Shown here: piece by piece, positions 25,873-34,364 of the stretch
How positions within the stretch are numbered: position 1 is the first letter of the stretch
Layout: every line of letters starts with the position of its first letter
NCBI GenBank assembly: GCA_017547175.1
Contig: JAFYQI010000008.1
Location: 186,001 to 250,000, forward strand
Source: Alistipes sp.
GTDB taxonomy: Bacteria > Bacteroidota > Bacteroidia > Bacteroidales > Rikenellaceae
Direction of reading: 5' to 3'
Length of the DNA: 64,000 nt
Notes under the pieces: generated by a model
Told to the model about the DNA's origin: nothing
The model's database searches: none
The model's input: only the letters and a program-made list of their open reading frames with translations
Position numbers and translations under genes: made by a program

Positions 25873-26112
25873 TTACTCAGCCTGAGCAGCCTCGGTTGCC
25901 TCAGCAGCAACCTCCGTAGCCTCAGCAGCAACCTCAGCGGCAGCAGCCTGGCAAGCAGCGCACTGCTCCTCAGCGGGCTTCGTGCAAGCCTCACCCTCAG
26001 CGCAGCACTCCGTGCACTCGGTGCACTCCTCAGCCGTCTTATTGGCGTTACCGGCGCAGCTAACCATGGCAGCAGCAGCCAGCACGATAGCGAACATGTA
26101 AATCTTCTTCAT
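25873..26112 (-). CDS. Small Cys-rich lipoprotein with Ala/Glu repeat tail
   Basis: 79 residues from the ATG at 26112; an upstream in-frame ATG at 26166 lies within the promoter and is rejected. The lipobox AAAAMVSC-AGN gives a lipoprotein. The mature part has seven further Cys in ~35 residues (EECTECTECCAEGEACTKP, then EQCAAC), followed by an AAEVAAEATEVAAEATEAAQ tail encoded by a 17-base direct repeat (25898-25914 and 25919-25935). The tail has a helical, possibly coiled, look. No family is recognised; metal binding or disulfide bonding is possible. Single-gene unit with a consensus -7 box and a strong terminator. Confidence 0.75.
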   Translation of the reverse strand: MKKIYMFAIVLAAAAMVSCAGNANKTAEECTECTECCAEGEACTKPAEEQCAACQAAAAEVAAEATEVAAEATEAAQAE

Positions 26113-26149
26113 AGCACTAATTCTTTTAAATAAAAAGTAAATACAATCG

Positions 26150-26157
26150 CAAAAATA
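26150..26157 (-). promoter_or_regulatory. -7 element of the Cys-rich lipoprotein gene
   Basis: Minus strand TATTTTTG, a full TAnnTTTG match, 37 bases before the ATG at 26112. A TTGG about 20 bases upstream may be the -33 box. It supports the shorter start. Confidence 0.6.
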
Positions 26158-26217
26158 ATGTTTCACCCCTTAACTGCCAAGAAAATCGGCAACAAAATGT
26201 CAAAAACTTACATTTTA

Positions 26218-26694
26218 TTACTCCAAAAGGTCACTTAAAGCCAACTCCTCGCTCTTGGGGAAGGCCTTCGGGAAGAGCGATGCAAGTTTTCCCTTCAGAA
26301 TCACAGCCTCCTCGATGGTCAGACAATTGCCCACCGTAACGCGGAAATAGGGGTTTTCGTAGACCATATAGAGCTTTTCACCGGGAAAATTCTCCTCAAA
26401 GAGCTTTTTAGCCTCCATCGCTCCGACTCGAGCATCTTGTCCATTATCGAAAAAAATGCAGACACGATAGCCTCGCACGCGCGCGCTAGCATTATTACGA
26501 TTTGACAGTTCGCGTACGGCATCAGCAGCCGACCCGATCTCTGTCACCGTAACGCTTGCCCCTGCCGGAGCAGCCTCCGAAATCGTTTCACGCGCCAATT
26601 GCTCCTTGAAAGCTGACAACGACTGCGCCTCCACAGCCGTAGCAAAAGTGACTAAAAAAACAATCGCGCAAAGGATATTCTTACAATTTATCAT
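26218..26694 (-). CDS. Secreted SPOR-domain-like protein
   Basis: 158 residues with a signal peptide ending near AVEA-QSL. Residues ~73-150 (GYRVCIFFDNGQDARVGAME, LYMVYENPYFRVTVGNCLTI, EAVILKGKLASLFPKAF) have the two beta-alpha-beta halves of a SPOR domain, which binds glycan strands of peptidoglycan lacking stem peptides. Last gene of a leftward four-gene operon, 10 bases after the LEA2-like lipoprotein gene. A cell-wall role is inferred. Confidence 0.75.
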   Translation of the reverse strand: MINCKNILCAIVFLVTFATAVEAQSLSAFKEQLARETISEAAPAGASVTVTEIGSAADAVRELSNRNNASARVRGYRVCIFFDNGQDARVGAMEAKKLFEENFPGEKLYMVYENPYFRVTVGNCLTIEEAVILKGKLASLFPKAFPKSEELALSDLLE

Positions 26695-26704
26695 ATTTCC
26701 ACAT

Positions 26705-27214
26705 TTAATTCAGAAAATTCATTAATTCGGAAGGATCCACCCCAAAGGTACGTAAAAATTCCGACAACGGCATCTTTTTATACGAAAGATTGACCGGTGC
26801 AGGACCTCCGTGGCCCTTCACCTCGAGCTCAACCCACATCTCCGAAAGATCGCCTTTTCGCAACTTACCCACCAGCGGGAGCAACGTCAGCGGGTTGCCT
26901 ACCTCAACCGTCCAATAGGTCTCAACGAGTTCGCTTTCGGTACGCTTCGGCACCTCGACACACTCCTTCAAATGCATCGTGCCAATACATACATCGCGAT
27001 AATAAAGACTCGCCTCCGCATCTTCCAACTGAAGTTTATATGCGGTTTGGTTCATGATGCGAAAATCAATTCGCAACTGCGACAGGGAGATCAACTGCAC
27101 ATTTTCGACTCCCTCCAATTTCACTTTGCGGCTCATTTTTCGAGCCATATTAGAGCAAGAGCCGAGTGACAACATGCAGCTGGCAACCAACATCACTAAC
27201 AGGAATCTTTTCAT
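26705..27214 (-). CDS. LEA2-like lipoprotein
   Basis: 169 residues with a lipobox (MLSLGSC-SNM). The mature part, residues ~28-150, has the single beta-sandwich pattern of LEA type 2 domains: VQLISLSQLRIDFRIMNQTA, KLQLEDAEASLYYRDVCIGT, ECVEVPKRTESELVETYW and SEMWVELEVKG. Function in bacteria is not known. It lies 5 bases after ubiE and 10 bases before the SPOR gene in the same leftward operon. Confidence 0.65.
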   Translation of the reverse strand: MKRFLLVMLVASCMLSLGSCSNMARKMSRKVKLEGVENVQLISLSQLRIDFRIMNQTAYKLQLEDAEASLYYRDVCIGTMHLKECVEVPKRTESELVETYWTVEVGNPLTLLPLVGKLRKGDLSEMWVELEVKGHGGPAPVNLSYKKMPLSEFLRTFGVDPSELMNFLN

Positions 27215-27219
27215 TATTT

Positions 27220-27939
27220 CTATTTTTTAGCGGTATAGATATGGGCTATCCCGAAACACTTTCGTTCTTTGATCACCTCCCGAAAACCGGCCTGTTGCAA
27301 CAACTCCACCACCCGTTCGGGTTTATGGAAAGCCTTGATCGAAGCAGGCAGATAACGATAAGCAGGCTTATCGTGCGACAGCAGACCTCCGATCCAAGGG
27401 AGGAGACGGAACGCATACAGTTCGTAGCACCACCTTACCAGCGGATTCTTCGGGGTTGAGAGTTCGATAATCATCACACGTCCCCCATCGCACAACACGC
27501 GGTGCATCTCTTGCAGACATAACGGTAATTCGGAGAAGTTTCGTACGCCAAAAGCGACCGTCACCACATCAAACGAAGCATCCGTAAAGGGTAATGCACG
27601 GGCATCGCCTTCGGTCAGGGTGACCCGATCCGACAAATTGGCTTTAGCCACCTTCTCCGCACCCACCTGCAACATCGACTCCGAGATATCAACTCCGACC
27701 ACCTGCACCTCGGGCATACGCTCAGCCAAGTAGATCGCCAAATCAGCCGTACCGGTTGCCAAATCGAGGATGCGGTGCGACTTGTCGTCACAAACCAAAT
27801 CCACTCCCCGCTTGCGCCAACTGCGGTCGATATTCATCGACATGATGTGGTTCAAGCGGTCATAGCTCGGAGCGATGCGGTTAAACATCTGACGCATCTG
27901 CTCCTTCTTGCCATGCGGCAATGTGGTTTGACTACTCAT
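27220..27939 (-). CDS. ubiE: Demethylmenaquinone methyltransferase
   Basis: 239 residues from ATG 27939; an ATG five codons earlier is also open, but 27939 gives the usual MSSQ... N-terminus and an 8-base overlap with the upstream stop (ATGAGTAG). SAM-dependent class I methyltransferase with the UbiE/MenG blocks FNRIAPSYDRLNHIMS, ILDLATGTADLAIYLAE, VVGVDISESML, FDVVTVAFGVRNFS and RYLPASIKAF. It makes menaquinone from demethylmenaquinone, the last step of the respiratory quinone pathway. Overlap with the permease gene points to coupled translation. Confidence 0.95.
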   Translation of the reverse strand: MSSQTTLPHGKKEQMRQMFNRIAPSYDRLNHIMSMNIDRSWRKRGVDLVCDDKSHRILDLATGTADLAIYLAERMPEVQVVGVDISESMLQVGAEKVAKANLSDRVTLTEGDARALPFTDASFDVVTVAFGVRNFSELPLCLQEMHRVLCDGGRVMIIELSTPKNPLVRWCYELYAFRLLPWIGGLLSHDKPAYRYLPASIKAFHKPERVVELLQQAGFREVIKERKCFGIAHIYTAKK

Positions 27940-29176
27940 AACGCATCGTTTCATCAGGTTTCACGGTGGCCACCACAGCCGTCGGCAGTTGCATCAGCAT
28001 CACAATCGCCACCACAAACCCCACATTTAACAACAGCCACCAGCCCCACTCCAAGGCAATCGGAACGGACGAGAGCAGATACCCTTCAGCGTCAAGTTTC
28101 AACAAATGGAAATGGTGCTGAACAAAACAAACCAGAACACCAACAGCATTACCCCACATCAGTCCACGCAGCGCAATTACTAGCGAACGATAGAGGAAGA
28201 TGTGACGCAAGGTGGTGTTTTGCATACCAAGTGCTTTCAGCACACCGATCATACGAATGCGCTCCAAAACGAGAATCATCAAGGCGACCGACATATTAAA
28301 GAAGGCAACCACCAGCATAATGATCAAGATGACCGCTGCATTGACATCGTGTGCCTTGAGCCAATCGAAAATTTGGGGATAGATATCCTCCACCCAAACA
28401 GCCGTCACATTTTCGGCCTCAACCGTTTCATCGTAGAGCAACGCATAGTCGAGACGGGCGGCCAACGCTGCACCATCGGCGAGTGAGGTGGTCCGAATCT
28501 CATAACCCGAGATCTGCTCATCATCCCACAACGAAAGACGCTGCACGTTACGCAGATCAGTGATAAGGGTCGTATTATCCATCTCCTCCATACCCGATCG
28601 ATACAGACCAACTACCTTAAATCGATCGCGATAAGGGGCTTTGTCAGCCTCAACAAAGAGCAATTCGACCCTGTCTCCAACCTGCACCGCCAACTTATCG
28701 GCCAGCTGTTTGGAGAGCAACAGATCCTTCGTACGAATCGAATCCTCTACACGTGGTAATTCGCCCTCCACGAGCCAAGAGGCGAAATGCGACAAATCAT
28801 ATTCGGCACCAACACCTTTCAGCAAAACTCCCTCTACGGCGGCCGCCGTGCGAATCACACCGCCACGTTGAGCATAACGTTGCAGATGCAAGACTCCTTC
28901 ATCGGCACGCAAAAGCGAATCAAGGGAGGCCATTGCACGAATCGGAGCAGCATCAGTACGATGAATACCTCGTATATCGGTTGCCACCACATGAGCCGAG
29001 AAGCCCGACATGTGGGCACCAATCTCACGCTTAAAGCCAAAAACCACCGCTAACGAAAGGATCATTACAGCAAGGCTCAGAGCCACCGACACCACGGCAA
29101 TACGCTCCATGACCGAACGATTAGGACCTTCGGACGATCGCGCCATGCGGCGGGCAAAAAGCATTTCGAGTTGCAT
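27932..29176 (-). CDS. ABC transporter permease, LolC/LolE (FtsX/MacB) type
   Basis: 414 residues from ATG 29176 (MQLEMLFARRM); an ATG 18 codons earlier adds a non-conserved stretch and is rejected. There is one TM near residues 25-50, a large periplasmic domain (~60-280) and three C-terminal TMs (AAVILIIMLVVAFFNMSVAL, SLVIALRGLMWGNAVGVLVC, WGWWLLLNVGFVVAIVMLMQ). ERIRMIGVLKALGMQNTTLR is the FtsX-family coupling segment. Such permeases release lipoproteins from the inner membrane or move other lipids. No ATPase gene is adjacent. First gene of the operon with ubiE. Confidence 0.85.
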   Translation of the reverse strand: MQLEMLFARRMARSSEGPNRSVMERIAVVSVALSLAVMILSLAVVFGFKREIGAHMSGFSAHVVATDIRGIHRTDAAPIRAMASLDSLLRADEGVLHLQRYAQRGGVIRTAAAVEGVLLKGVGAEYDLSHFASWLVEGELPRVEDSIRTKDLLLSKQLADKLAVQVGDRVELLFVEADKAPYRDRFKVVGLYRSGMEEMDNTTLITDLRNVQRLSLWDDEQISGYEIRTTSLADGAALAARLDYALLYDETVEAENVTAVWVEDIYPQIFDWLKAHDVNAAVILIIMLVVAFFNMSVALMILVLERIRMIGVLKALGMQNTTLRHIFLYRSLVIALRGLMWGNAVGVLVCFVQHHFHLLKLDAEGYLLSSVPIALEWGWWLLLNVGFVVAIVMLMQLPTAVVATVKPDETMRYE

Positions 29177-29247
29177 GAAAAAGGCGGTTTTTAACTTATT
29201 TCTGAAATTCAAAACAATTTCATAGTGCAAAGTAACACATTATTTCG

Positions 29248-29255
29248 TATTTTTG
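29248..29255 (+). promoter_or_regulatory. -7 element of the zinc peptidase operon
   Basis: TATTTTTG, a full TAnnTTTG match, 53 bases before the ATG at 29309 and in the divergent spacer with the leftward permease gene. No clear -33 box. Confidence 0.6.
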
Positions 29256-29308
29256 CCCCATATTGATCCCCCTTTTTCAAAGAAAAAGGAGTATAAAACA
29301 CAAAGCAT

Positions 29309-30079
29309 ATGACAACAACATTGATGATGAACTTGTTACAAACAGGTTACGATTACGGTTACAATACAGGAATTGCCACTCAAAGCCTCTCTTCGGGCGG
29401 TATGTATCTGCTGATGATCCTGATTGGCGTCGTGGGCTATGTCGTACAGGCTCGCCTGCAATCGGTCTTTAAGAAATATTCCCAGGTCATGTTCCCGGGC
29501 GGACTTACGGGTGCCGAGGTTGCAGAGAAGATGCTTCGCGACCACAACATCCACAACGTCAAAGTCACCCATGTCAAGGGACACCTTACCGACCACTTTA
29601 ATCCGCAAACGATGACCGTCAATTTGAGCGATTCGGTCTATTCGTCGCGCTCGGTGGCTGCAGCTGCCGTGGCTGCCCACGAATGTGGCCACGCTGTACA
29701 GCATGCTCGTGCCTACGCTCCGCTGGTGTTGCGTTCGCAACTTGTGCCGATCGTAAATTTCGCCTCGCGTGCCGCCACATGGGTCATCATTGCCGGTTTG
29801 GCAATCCTCGCATCGACCCAAAACGAAACGATTTGCTGGATCGGAATCGGTCTGATTGCCATGTCGGCACTCTTTGCTTTGGTGACGCTTCCCGTCGAGT
29901 ACAACGCCTCGGCCCGAGCATTAGAATGGCTGAAAGTCAGCCGTGTCATGGCCGAGCCGGAGCTCAAGCAGGCCTCTATATCGCTTAAATGGGCCGCCCG
30001 CACCTATCTGGTAGCAGCACTAAGTGCCATTGCCTCGGTGCTCTACTATGTGATTCTGATCCTCGGACGTCGCGATTAA
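29309..30079 (+). CDS. Membrane zinc metallopeptidase (YugP/PF04298 type)
   Basis: 256 residues. A TM near residues 25-50 is followed by a cytoplasm- or periplasm-facing protease segment with HECGH (H124, E125, H128), the HExxH zinc motif, preceded by SSRSVAAAAVA and SDSVYSSRS as in the family. GGLTGAEVAEKMLRDHNIHN and HFNPQTMTVNLSDSVY are also family blocks. Three more TMs lie in the second half (VIIAGLAILAS, IGIGLIAMSALFALVTLP, LVAALSAIASVLYYVILIL). Substrate unknown. It is 19 bases upstream of the SGNH gene and probably co-transcribed. Confidence 0.9.
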   Translation: MTTTLMMNLLQTGYDYGYNTGIATQSLSSGGMYLLMILIGVVGYVVQARLQSVFKKYSQVMFPGGLTGAEVAEKMLRDHNIHNVKVTHVKGHLTDHFNPQTMTVNLSDSVYSSRSVAAAAVAAHECGHAVQHARAYAPLVLRSQLVPIVNFASRAATWVIIAGLAILASTQNETICWIGIGLIAMSALFALVTLPVEYNASARALEWLKVSRVMAEPELKQASISLKWAARTYLVAALSAIASVLYYVILILGRRD

Positions 30080-30098
30080 ATATCACACTCGCCAAACG

Positions 30099-31715
30099 AT
30101 GAACAAACCTACTGAAGATTATATGCTGCGAGGCTGGAAGACAGCCTTGTGGATACTATTGGCTCTGATCGGTATTGCACTGATACCACCCGTAACGGTG
30201 GGTGGTGTCGAACTTCGCCGCGCCAACATTTTTGCCGATCTCTACCGCTTTGAGGAGCGCGCCACCGATCCCGCTACCGAAGAGTATCTCTTCGACGAAA
30301 CGGAGTTCGAGGTCGATTTAGAGGCTGTAAAAGGACAGGTCGAGGCAGTGCAACAACAGATTGCCCAAGCCGACACCATGCCTCATGAGGTACAGATCGA
30401 CTACCGTTGGGTGGTTGATGCACAAACAGCCACACGCCACGAGGTGACGATTAATCCGGCACGATACAGTTCGCGCTTAACTTCGATTGAAGATTTTAGT
30501 GCAGAGGGTGCCATAGCCGCCTTCTGCGACACGCTGATCGAGGCCAACCGTCCGATTCGCATCGCTGTATTGGGTGATTCATTTATCGAGGGCGATATTT
30601 TGACGGCCGATCTGCGCGAGCGTCTGCAAACAGCCTTCGGCGGTCGCGGTACGGGCTTTACTCCGATGGCCTCCCCACTCACGGGATTCCGTCGCACGAT
30701 CAAGACCCAATCGAAGGGATGGACCGCATACAACATCATGCAACACAAGAGCGTGCCTGCGCCCTACAACGAACAATTTTTTGTCTCGGGTTGGGTCTGC
30801 CGACCGACCGACGGAGCATCCACTCGTTGGGAGGCGACCACCTTCCGCAAGGGGCTCGATTCTTGCCAAATGGCCCGAGTTCTCTTTCGCTCACCCGATT
30901 CGAGCCGCGTTCAACTGATCTTGAACGACTCGCTCAGCCATGAATTCTCCGTCGAAGGCGCCTCGCAGGTGCGACAAGCAATCGTTGAGGCCTCAGCCAT
31001 CCACTCCTTGGAATTTAAAGTGTTGGAAGGGGCCGCGAACATGGTAGGTTACGGTGCATTGTTTGGCGGTCAGGGCGTTGAGGTGGACAATTATTCGGTG
31101 CGTAGCAATAACGGACAAGCCATCTTCCGTACCAATCCGACGATCAACGCCGAGATCAACGCCATGCTCAACTACGATTTGGTGATCTTACAATACGGAT
31201 TGAACATTATGCAGGCCGGGGTCTATAAATACACCTCCTACGGCCAGCAGATCGAGAAGGTAATCACCTATTGCCGCCAATGTTTCCCTTCGGCAGCCAT
31301 TCTGGTAATGGGTGTCAGTGATCGCGCCATCAAGAACGAGAACGGAGTAGAGACCATGGATGCCATCCCCTACATGATTGATTGCCAGCGTTCGGCCGCA
31401 CGCAACCAAGGGGCAGCCTTCTGGTCCACCTTCGATGCCATGCAGGCAGAAGGCGGTATTCGCGAATTTGTAGCCAAAGGATGGGCCGGCAAGGATTTTA
31501 CCCACATCAACTACGGGGGTGGACGTCGTGTCGCATGGGCGCTATTCGATGCCATTAACGACGAGGCGGCCAAGGCCGTAGCACGTCGTCAACGTCGCCT
31601 GGAGGCCACAAAACCCGTTATCGACTCGATCGAGCAACTTCCTCACCTGATGAAACCGTTGGAGGTCGGTACCCCGACCCTAAACGGCGCAGTACAGGCT
31701 ATCCCTCAACTTTAA
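30099..31715 (+). CDS. SGNH-fold hydrolase/acyltransferase, partner of the MBOAT protein
   Basis: 538 residues with one N-terminal TM (ALWILLALIGIALIPPVTVG) and the rest outside the membrane. SGNH blocks are VLGDSFIEGD (S161), LQYGLN and KDFTHINYGG (D466, H469), giving the Ser-Asp-His triad. An inserted beta module (residues ~245-345) sits between blocks I and III, a layout I associate with cell-wall and polysaccharide O-acetylation proteins. The MBOAT gene begins 9 bases later. By analogy with PatA/PatB, AlgI/AlgJ and DltB/DltD pairs, this protein would transfer or remove acyl groups on a surface polymer. The acceptor is unknown. Confidence 0.8.
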   Translation: MNKPTEDYMLRGWKTALWILLALIGIALIPPVTVGGVELRRANIFADLYRFEERATDPATEEYLFDETEFEVDLEAVKGQVEAVQQQIAQADTMPHEVQIDYRWVVDAQTATRHEVTINPARYSSRLTSIEDFSAEGAIAAFCDTLIEANRPIRIAVLGDSFIEGDILTADLRERLQTAFGGRGTGFTPMASPLTGFRRTIKTQSKGWTAYNIMQHKSVPAPYNEQFFVSGWVCRPTDGASTRWEATTFRKGLDSCQMARVLFRSPDSSRVQLILNDSLSHEFSVEGASQVRQAIVEASAIHSLEFKVLEGAANMVGYGALFGGQGVEVDNYSVRSNNGQAIFRTNPTINAEINAMLNYDLVILQYGLNIMQAGVYKYTSYGQQIEKVITYCRQCFPSAAILVMGVSDRAIKNENGVETMDAIPYMIDCQRSAARNQGAAFWSTFDAMQAEGGIREFVAKGWAGKDFTHINYGGGRRVAWALFDAINDEAAKAVARRQRRLEATKPVIDSIEQLPHLMKPLEVGTPTLNGAVQAIPQL

Positions 31716-31724
31716 ACGGCCGGC

Positions 31725-33212
31725 ATGGAGACACTGCTGACGAAAATTCAAACCCTCTTGAGCTACGACCCGCAATCGCCACTGATCTTCAGCAGCGGGT
31801 TGTTCCTCTACCTCTTCGTCGGTTTTCTGCTCGGCTATTGGCTGCTGCGCAAGACCACCCATCTGCGTATCCTCTACGTAGTAGCCTTTTCGCTCTATTT
31901 CTACTACAAATCGAGCGGTCTGTATTTCGCATTGCTGATCATGGCAGCCACCTACGACTACCTGATCGGATACTCACTCTACCTCACCAAAGGGCGCACC
32001 GCACGCAAGCTGCTCGTTACGATGAGCGTCGTGATGAATCTCGCGATGCTCGGCTATTTCAAATACACGAACTTTCTCTTCGACCTAACGAATCAACTCT
32101 TTGGAGTCGGATTTCTCGACTTCCAAAATATTTTCCTACCGGTCGGTATCTCCTTCTTCGTCTTTCAGTCGATGAGTTACACGATCGACATCTACCGAGG
32201 AAATCTACGACCACTCAACAGTTGGTTCGATTACCTCTTCTACCTCTCGTTCTTTCCGCAACTGGTAGCCGGTCCGATCGTACGTGCCAGCAATTTTATT
32301 CCCCAAATTCGCCGCAAGCCGGTCGTTACGCGCGAGATGTTGGGATCGGCGCTCTTCCTGATTCTTACAGGTCTGTTTAAGAAGGCGATTATCTCGGATT
32401 ATATTGCGCTCAATTTTGTCGATCGTATCTTCGACGAGCCACTGCTCTATTCAGGATTTGAGTGTCTGATGGGTATCTATGGCTATGCGCTGCAGATCTA
32501 TTGCGACTTTTCGGGCTACTCGGACATGGCCATCGGTCTCGCTTTGTTAATGGGATTCCATTTCCCCAAGAACTTCGATGCACCCTACCGTTCGGCCACG
32601 ATCACCGAATTTTGGCGTCGCTGGCATATCTCGCTCTCGAGTTGGCTTCGCGACTACCTCTACATCTCGCTCGGCGGCAACCGCAAAGGTCGCGTGCGCA
32701 CCTACCTCAACCTGCTTATCACGATGCTTTTGGGTGGCTTATGGCATGGGGCGGCCGTGCGATTTATCCTATGGGGTGCGTTACACGGCATAGCATTAGC
32801 AGTGCATAAGATGTGGCTGCAGGTGGTCCCCGGTGCCAAAACGCTGGGTAAGGACATGAACCCCGTGATGCGCCTTTTGGGCACCCTATTCACCTTCCAC
32901 TTGGTTTGTCTGGGTTGGCTCGTCTTCCGCGCCGACTCGATGCAGACTGCCGGATTGATGTTGCACCAGATCTTCTCGGCCTTCGACGCCTCGTTGATTC
33001 CGCAAATTATTGCCGGTTATAGCGGGGCATTCTTGCTCTTGGCCATCGGCTATGTACTCCACGCGATTCCCGATCGAGGCGATCAGTGGCTGCGTGGAGC
33101 CATCACCAACGCCCCCATGGGTTTACAGGTAGCTATGATGGTGCTGATGATTTGGCTCGTGATGCAGGTTAAGTCGTCCGACATCCAACCCTTTATCTAT
33201 TTCCAATTTTAA
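31725..33212 (+). CDS. MBOAT-family O-acyltransferase (AlgI/PatA-like)
   Basis: 495 residues with about eleven membrane helices. Family blocks include PVGISFFVFQSMSYTIDIYR, SFFPQLVAGPIVRASNFIPQ, FSGYSDMAIGLALLMGF, FWRRWHISLSSWLRDYLYIS (H301) and LLGGLWHGA (H341, the invariant catalytic His). Such proteins pass acetyl groups from cytoplasmic donors across the membrane to an SGNH partner or a polymer. The SGNH gene is directly upstream and a PAP2 phosphatase gene is 15 bases downstream. The target could be peptidoglycan, capsule or exopolysaccharide. Confidence 0.93.
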   Translation: METLLTKIQTLLSYDPQSPLIFSSGLFLYLFVGFLLGYWLLRKTTHLRILYVVAFSLYFYYKSSGLYFALLIMAATYDYLIGYSLYLTKGRTARKLLVTMSVVMNLAMLGYFKYTNFLFDLTNQLFGVGFLDFQNIFLPVGISFFVFQSMSYTIDIYRGNLRPLNSWFDYLFYLSFFPQLVAGPIVRASNFIPQIRRKPVVTREMLGSALFLILTGLFKKAIISDYIALNFVDRIFDEPLLYSGFECLMGIYGYALQIYCDFSGYSDMAIGLALLMGFHFPKNFDAPYRSATITEFWRRWHISLSSWLRDYLYISLGGNRKGRVRTYLNLLITMLLGGLWHGAAVRFILWGALHGIALAVHKMWLQVVPGAKTLGKDMNPVMRLLGTLFTFHLVCLGWLVFRADSMQTAGLMLHQIFSAFDASLIPQIIAGYSGAFLLLAIGYVLHAIPDRGDQWLRGAITNAPMGLQVAMMVLMIWLVMQVKSSDIQPFIYFQF

Positions 33213-33227
33213 CACGTACACACAACT

Positions 33228-33881
33228 ATGTACACCTTTGACCACGAACTATTTCTCGCGCTCAATTTCGACGGTGGCGATTTGCTCGACAACCTGATGC
33301 TTGCCATCTCGGGAACACCCCTTTGGATTCCGCTTTACCTGCTGATCCTTTGGCTCGTACAACATAACTACGGATGGAAGGCATTAGGAATTTTCGTCCT
33401 ACTCTTGGCCGCATCGATGGGCTTGGCCGATATGGTGGCCGGCATCTTTAAGCACAGTGGTCCGTTGGGCGATCTGCTCCCTCAATTTGAGCCTCGCTGG
33501 CGTCCGATGTTTGAGCCGGCGCTGGAGGGGCTGATGATCACCCCCGATTCGCTCCGCACCTTACGCGATGGTGCCTTGCTTGCCGACCCGACCGTACATG
33601 TCCCGATGGAGGCTTTGGGAGGACGTTATGGCACTGTATCGGCCCACGCTTCGACCATCTGGGCACTCTGCATCCTCTCCTCAAAGGTGATCCGTCGTCG
33701 TTGGTTTACCATCCTGATGGTCTGCTGCACGCTGCTGATCTGCTACTCGCGCATCTATTTAGCCAAGCACTATCCGATGGATATTATGTGGGGGTCGTTG
33801 CTCGGCATCTTGTTAGGTTGGTTGGGATCTCGTATTTTTTCCCACTTCACAAAACGTCGCTCGCGTTTTGCGATTCGTTAA
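33228..33881 (+). CDS. PAP2-superfamily membrane phosphatase
   Basis: 217 residues with about five TMs. Motif 2 appears as YGTVSAHAST and motif 3 as SRIYLAKHYPMDIMWG (SRx5HxxxD). Motif 1 is spread over KHSGPLGDLLPQFEPRWRP, with ~80 residues inserted before motif 2, longer than usual. PAP2 membrane enzymes dephosphorylate undecaprenyl-PP, phosphatidylglycerophosphate or lipid A. The position after the acyltransferase pair hints at an envelope-lipid role, but the substrate is not determined. crcB starts 6 bases later. Confidence 0.88.
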   Translation: MYTFDHELFLALNFDGGDLLDNLMLAISGTPLWIPLYLLILWLVQHNYGWKALGIFVLLLAASMGLADMVAGIFKHSGPLGDLLPQFEPRWRPMFEPALEGLMITPDSLRTLRDGALLADPTVHVPMEALGGRYGTVSAHASTIWALCILSSKVIRRRWFTILMVCCTLLICYSRIYLAKHYPMDIMWGSLLGILLGWLGSRIFSHFTKRRSRFAIR

Positions 33882-33887
33882 TGCAGC

Positions 33888-34256
33888 ATGGGGACACTTC
33901 GCGATATGCTCTTGGTTGCTCTTGGCGGAGCATTGGGTAGCATGGCTCGCTATGCTTTGAGCCTCATGGCTACGTTATGCGCCATCTCGGGGCTTTGGGC
34001 AACCCTTGCGGCAAACAGCCTTGGATCGCTGCTCATCGGCATCAGTTTTGTCCTCCTCAAAGGAGATGCTTATCTGTTAGCAGCCGTCGGGTTTTGCGGA
34101 AGTTTTACCACCTTCTCAACCTTCTCATTGCAGAGCGTCGAACTCTTTCAAAGCGGCCAAAAAGGACTGGCACTGCTCTACATCGCAGGCAGTCTCCTGC
34201 TTTCGATTACCTGTGTGGTTGCAGGTATGTATTGCGCCAACCGCTGCATCAAGTAG
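33888..34256 (+). CDS. crcB: Fluoride channel CrcB/Fluc
   Basis: 122 residues, four TMs. Blocks GGALGSMARYALS, NSLGSLLIG and GFCGSFTTFSTFS are the Fluc family pore and Na+-site segments. A dimer exports F-. No fluoride riboswitch is visible upstream; the gene is the last of the operon that starts with the zinc peptidase. Confidence 0.95.
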   Translation: MGTLRDMLLVALGGALGSMARYALSLMATLCAISGLWATLAANSLGSLLIGISFVLLKGDAYLLAAVGFCGSFTTFSTFSLQSVELFQSGQKGLALLYIAGSLLLSITCVVAGMYCANRCIK

Positions 34257-34271
34257 AGCCGAATTCGACTT

Positions 34272-34290
34272 TTTATGATTTCATCATAAA
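34272..34290 (+). terminator. Weak AT-rich hairpin after crcB
   Basis: TTTATGAT and ATCATAAA form an 8-base stem with a 3-base loop, 15 bases after the crcB stop. There is no T run, so terminator function is uncertain. Confidence 0.4.
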
Positions 34291-34317
34291 GCACTTCCGC
34301 GATTCACTTATTTTTTG

Positions 34318-34325
34318 TATTTTTG
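34318..34325 (+). promoter_or_regulatory. -7 element of lysS
   Basis: TATTTTTG, a full TAnnTTTG match, 39 bases before the lysS ATG. No clear TTTG at the -33 position. Confidence 0.6.
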
Positions 34326-34364
34326 CGCGCTACAAGGAAGACAACAAGATAAAAACTCAATCAT

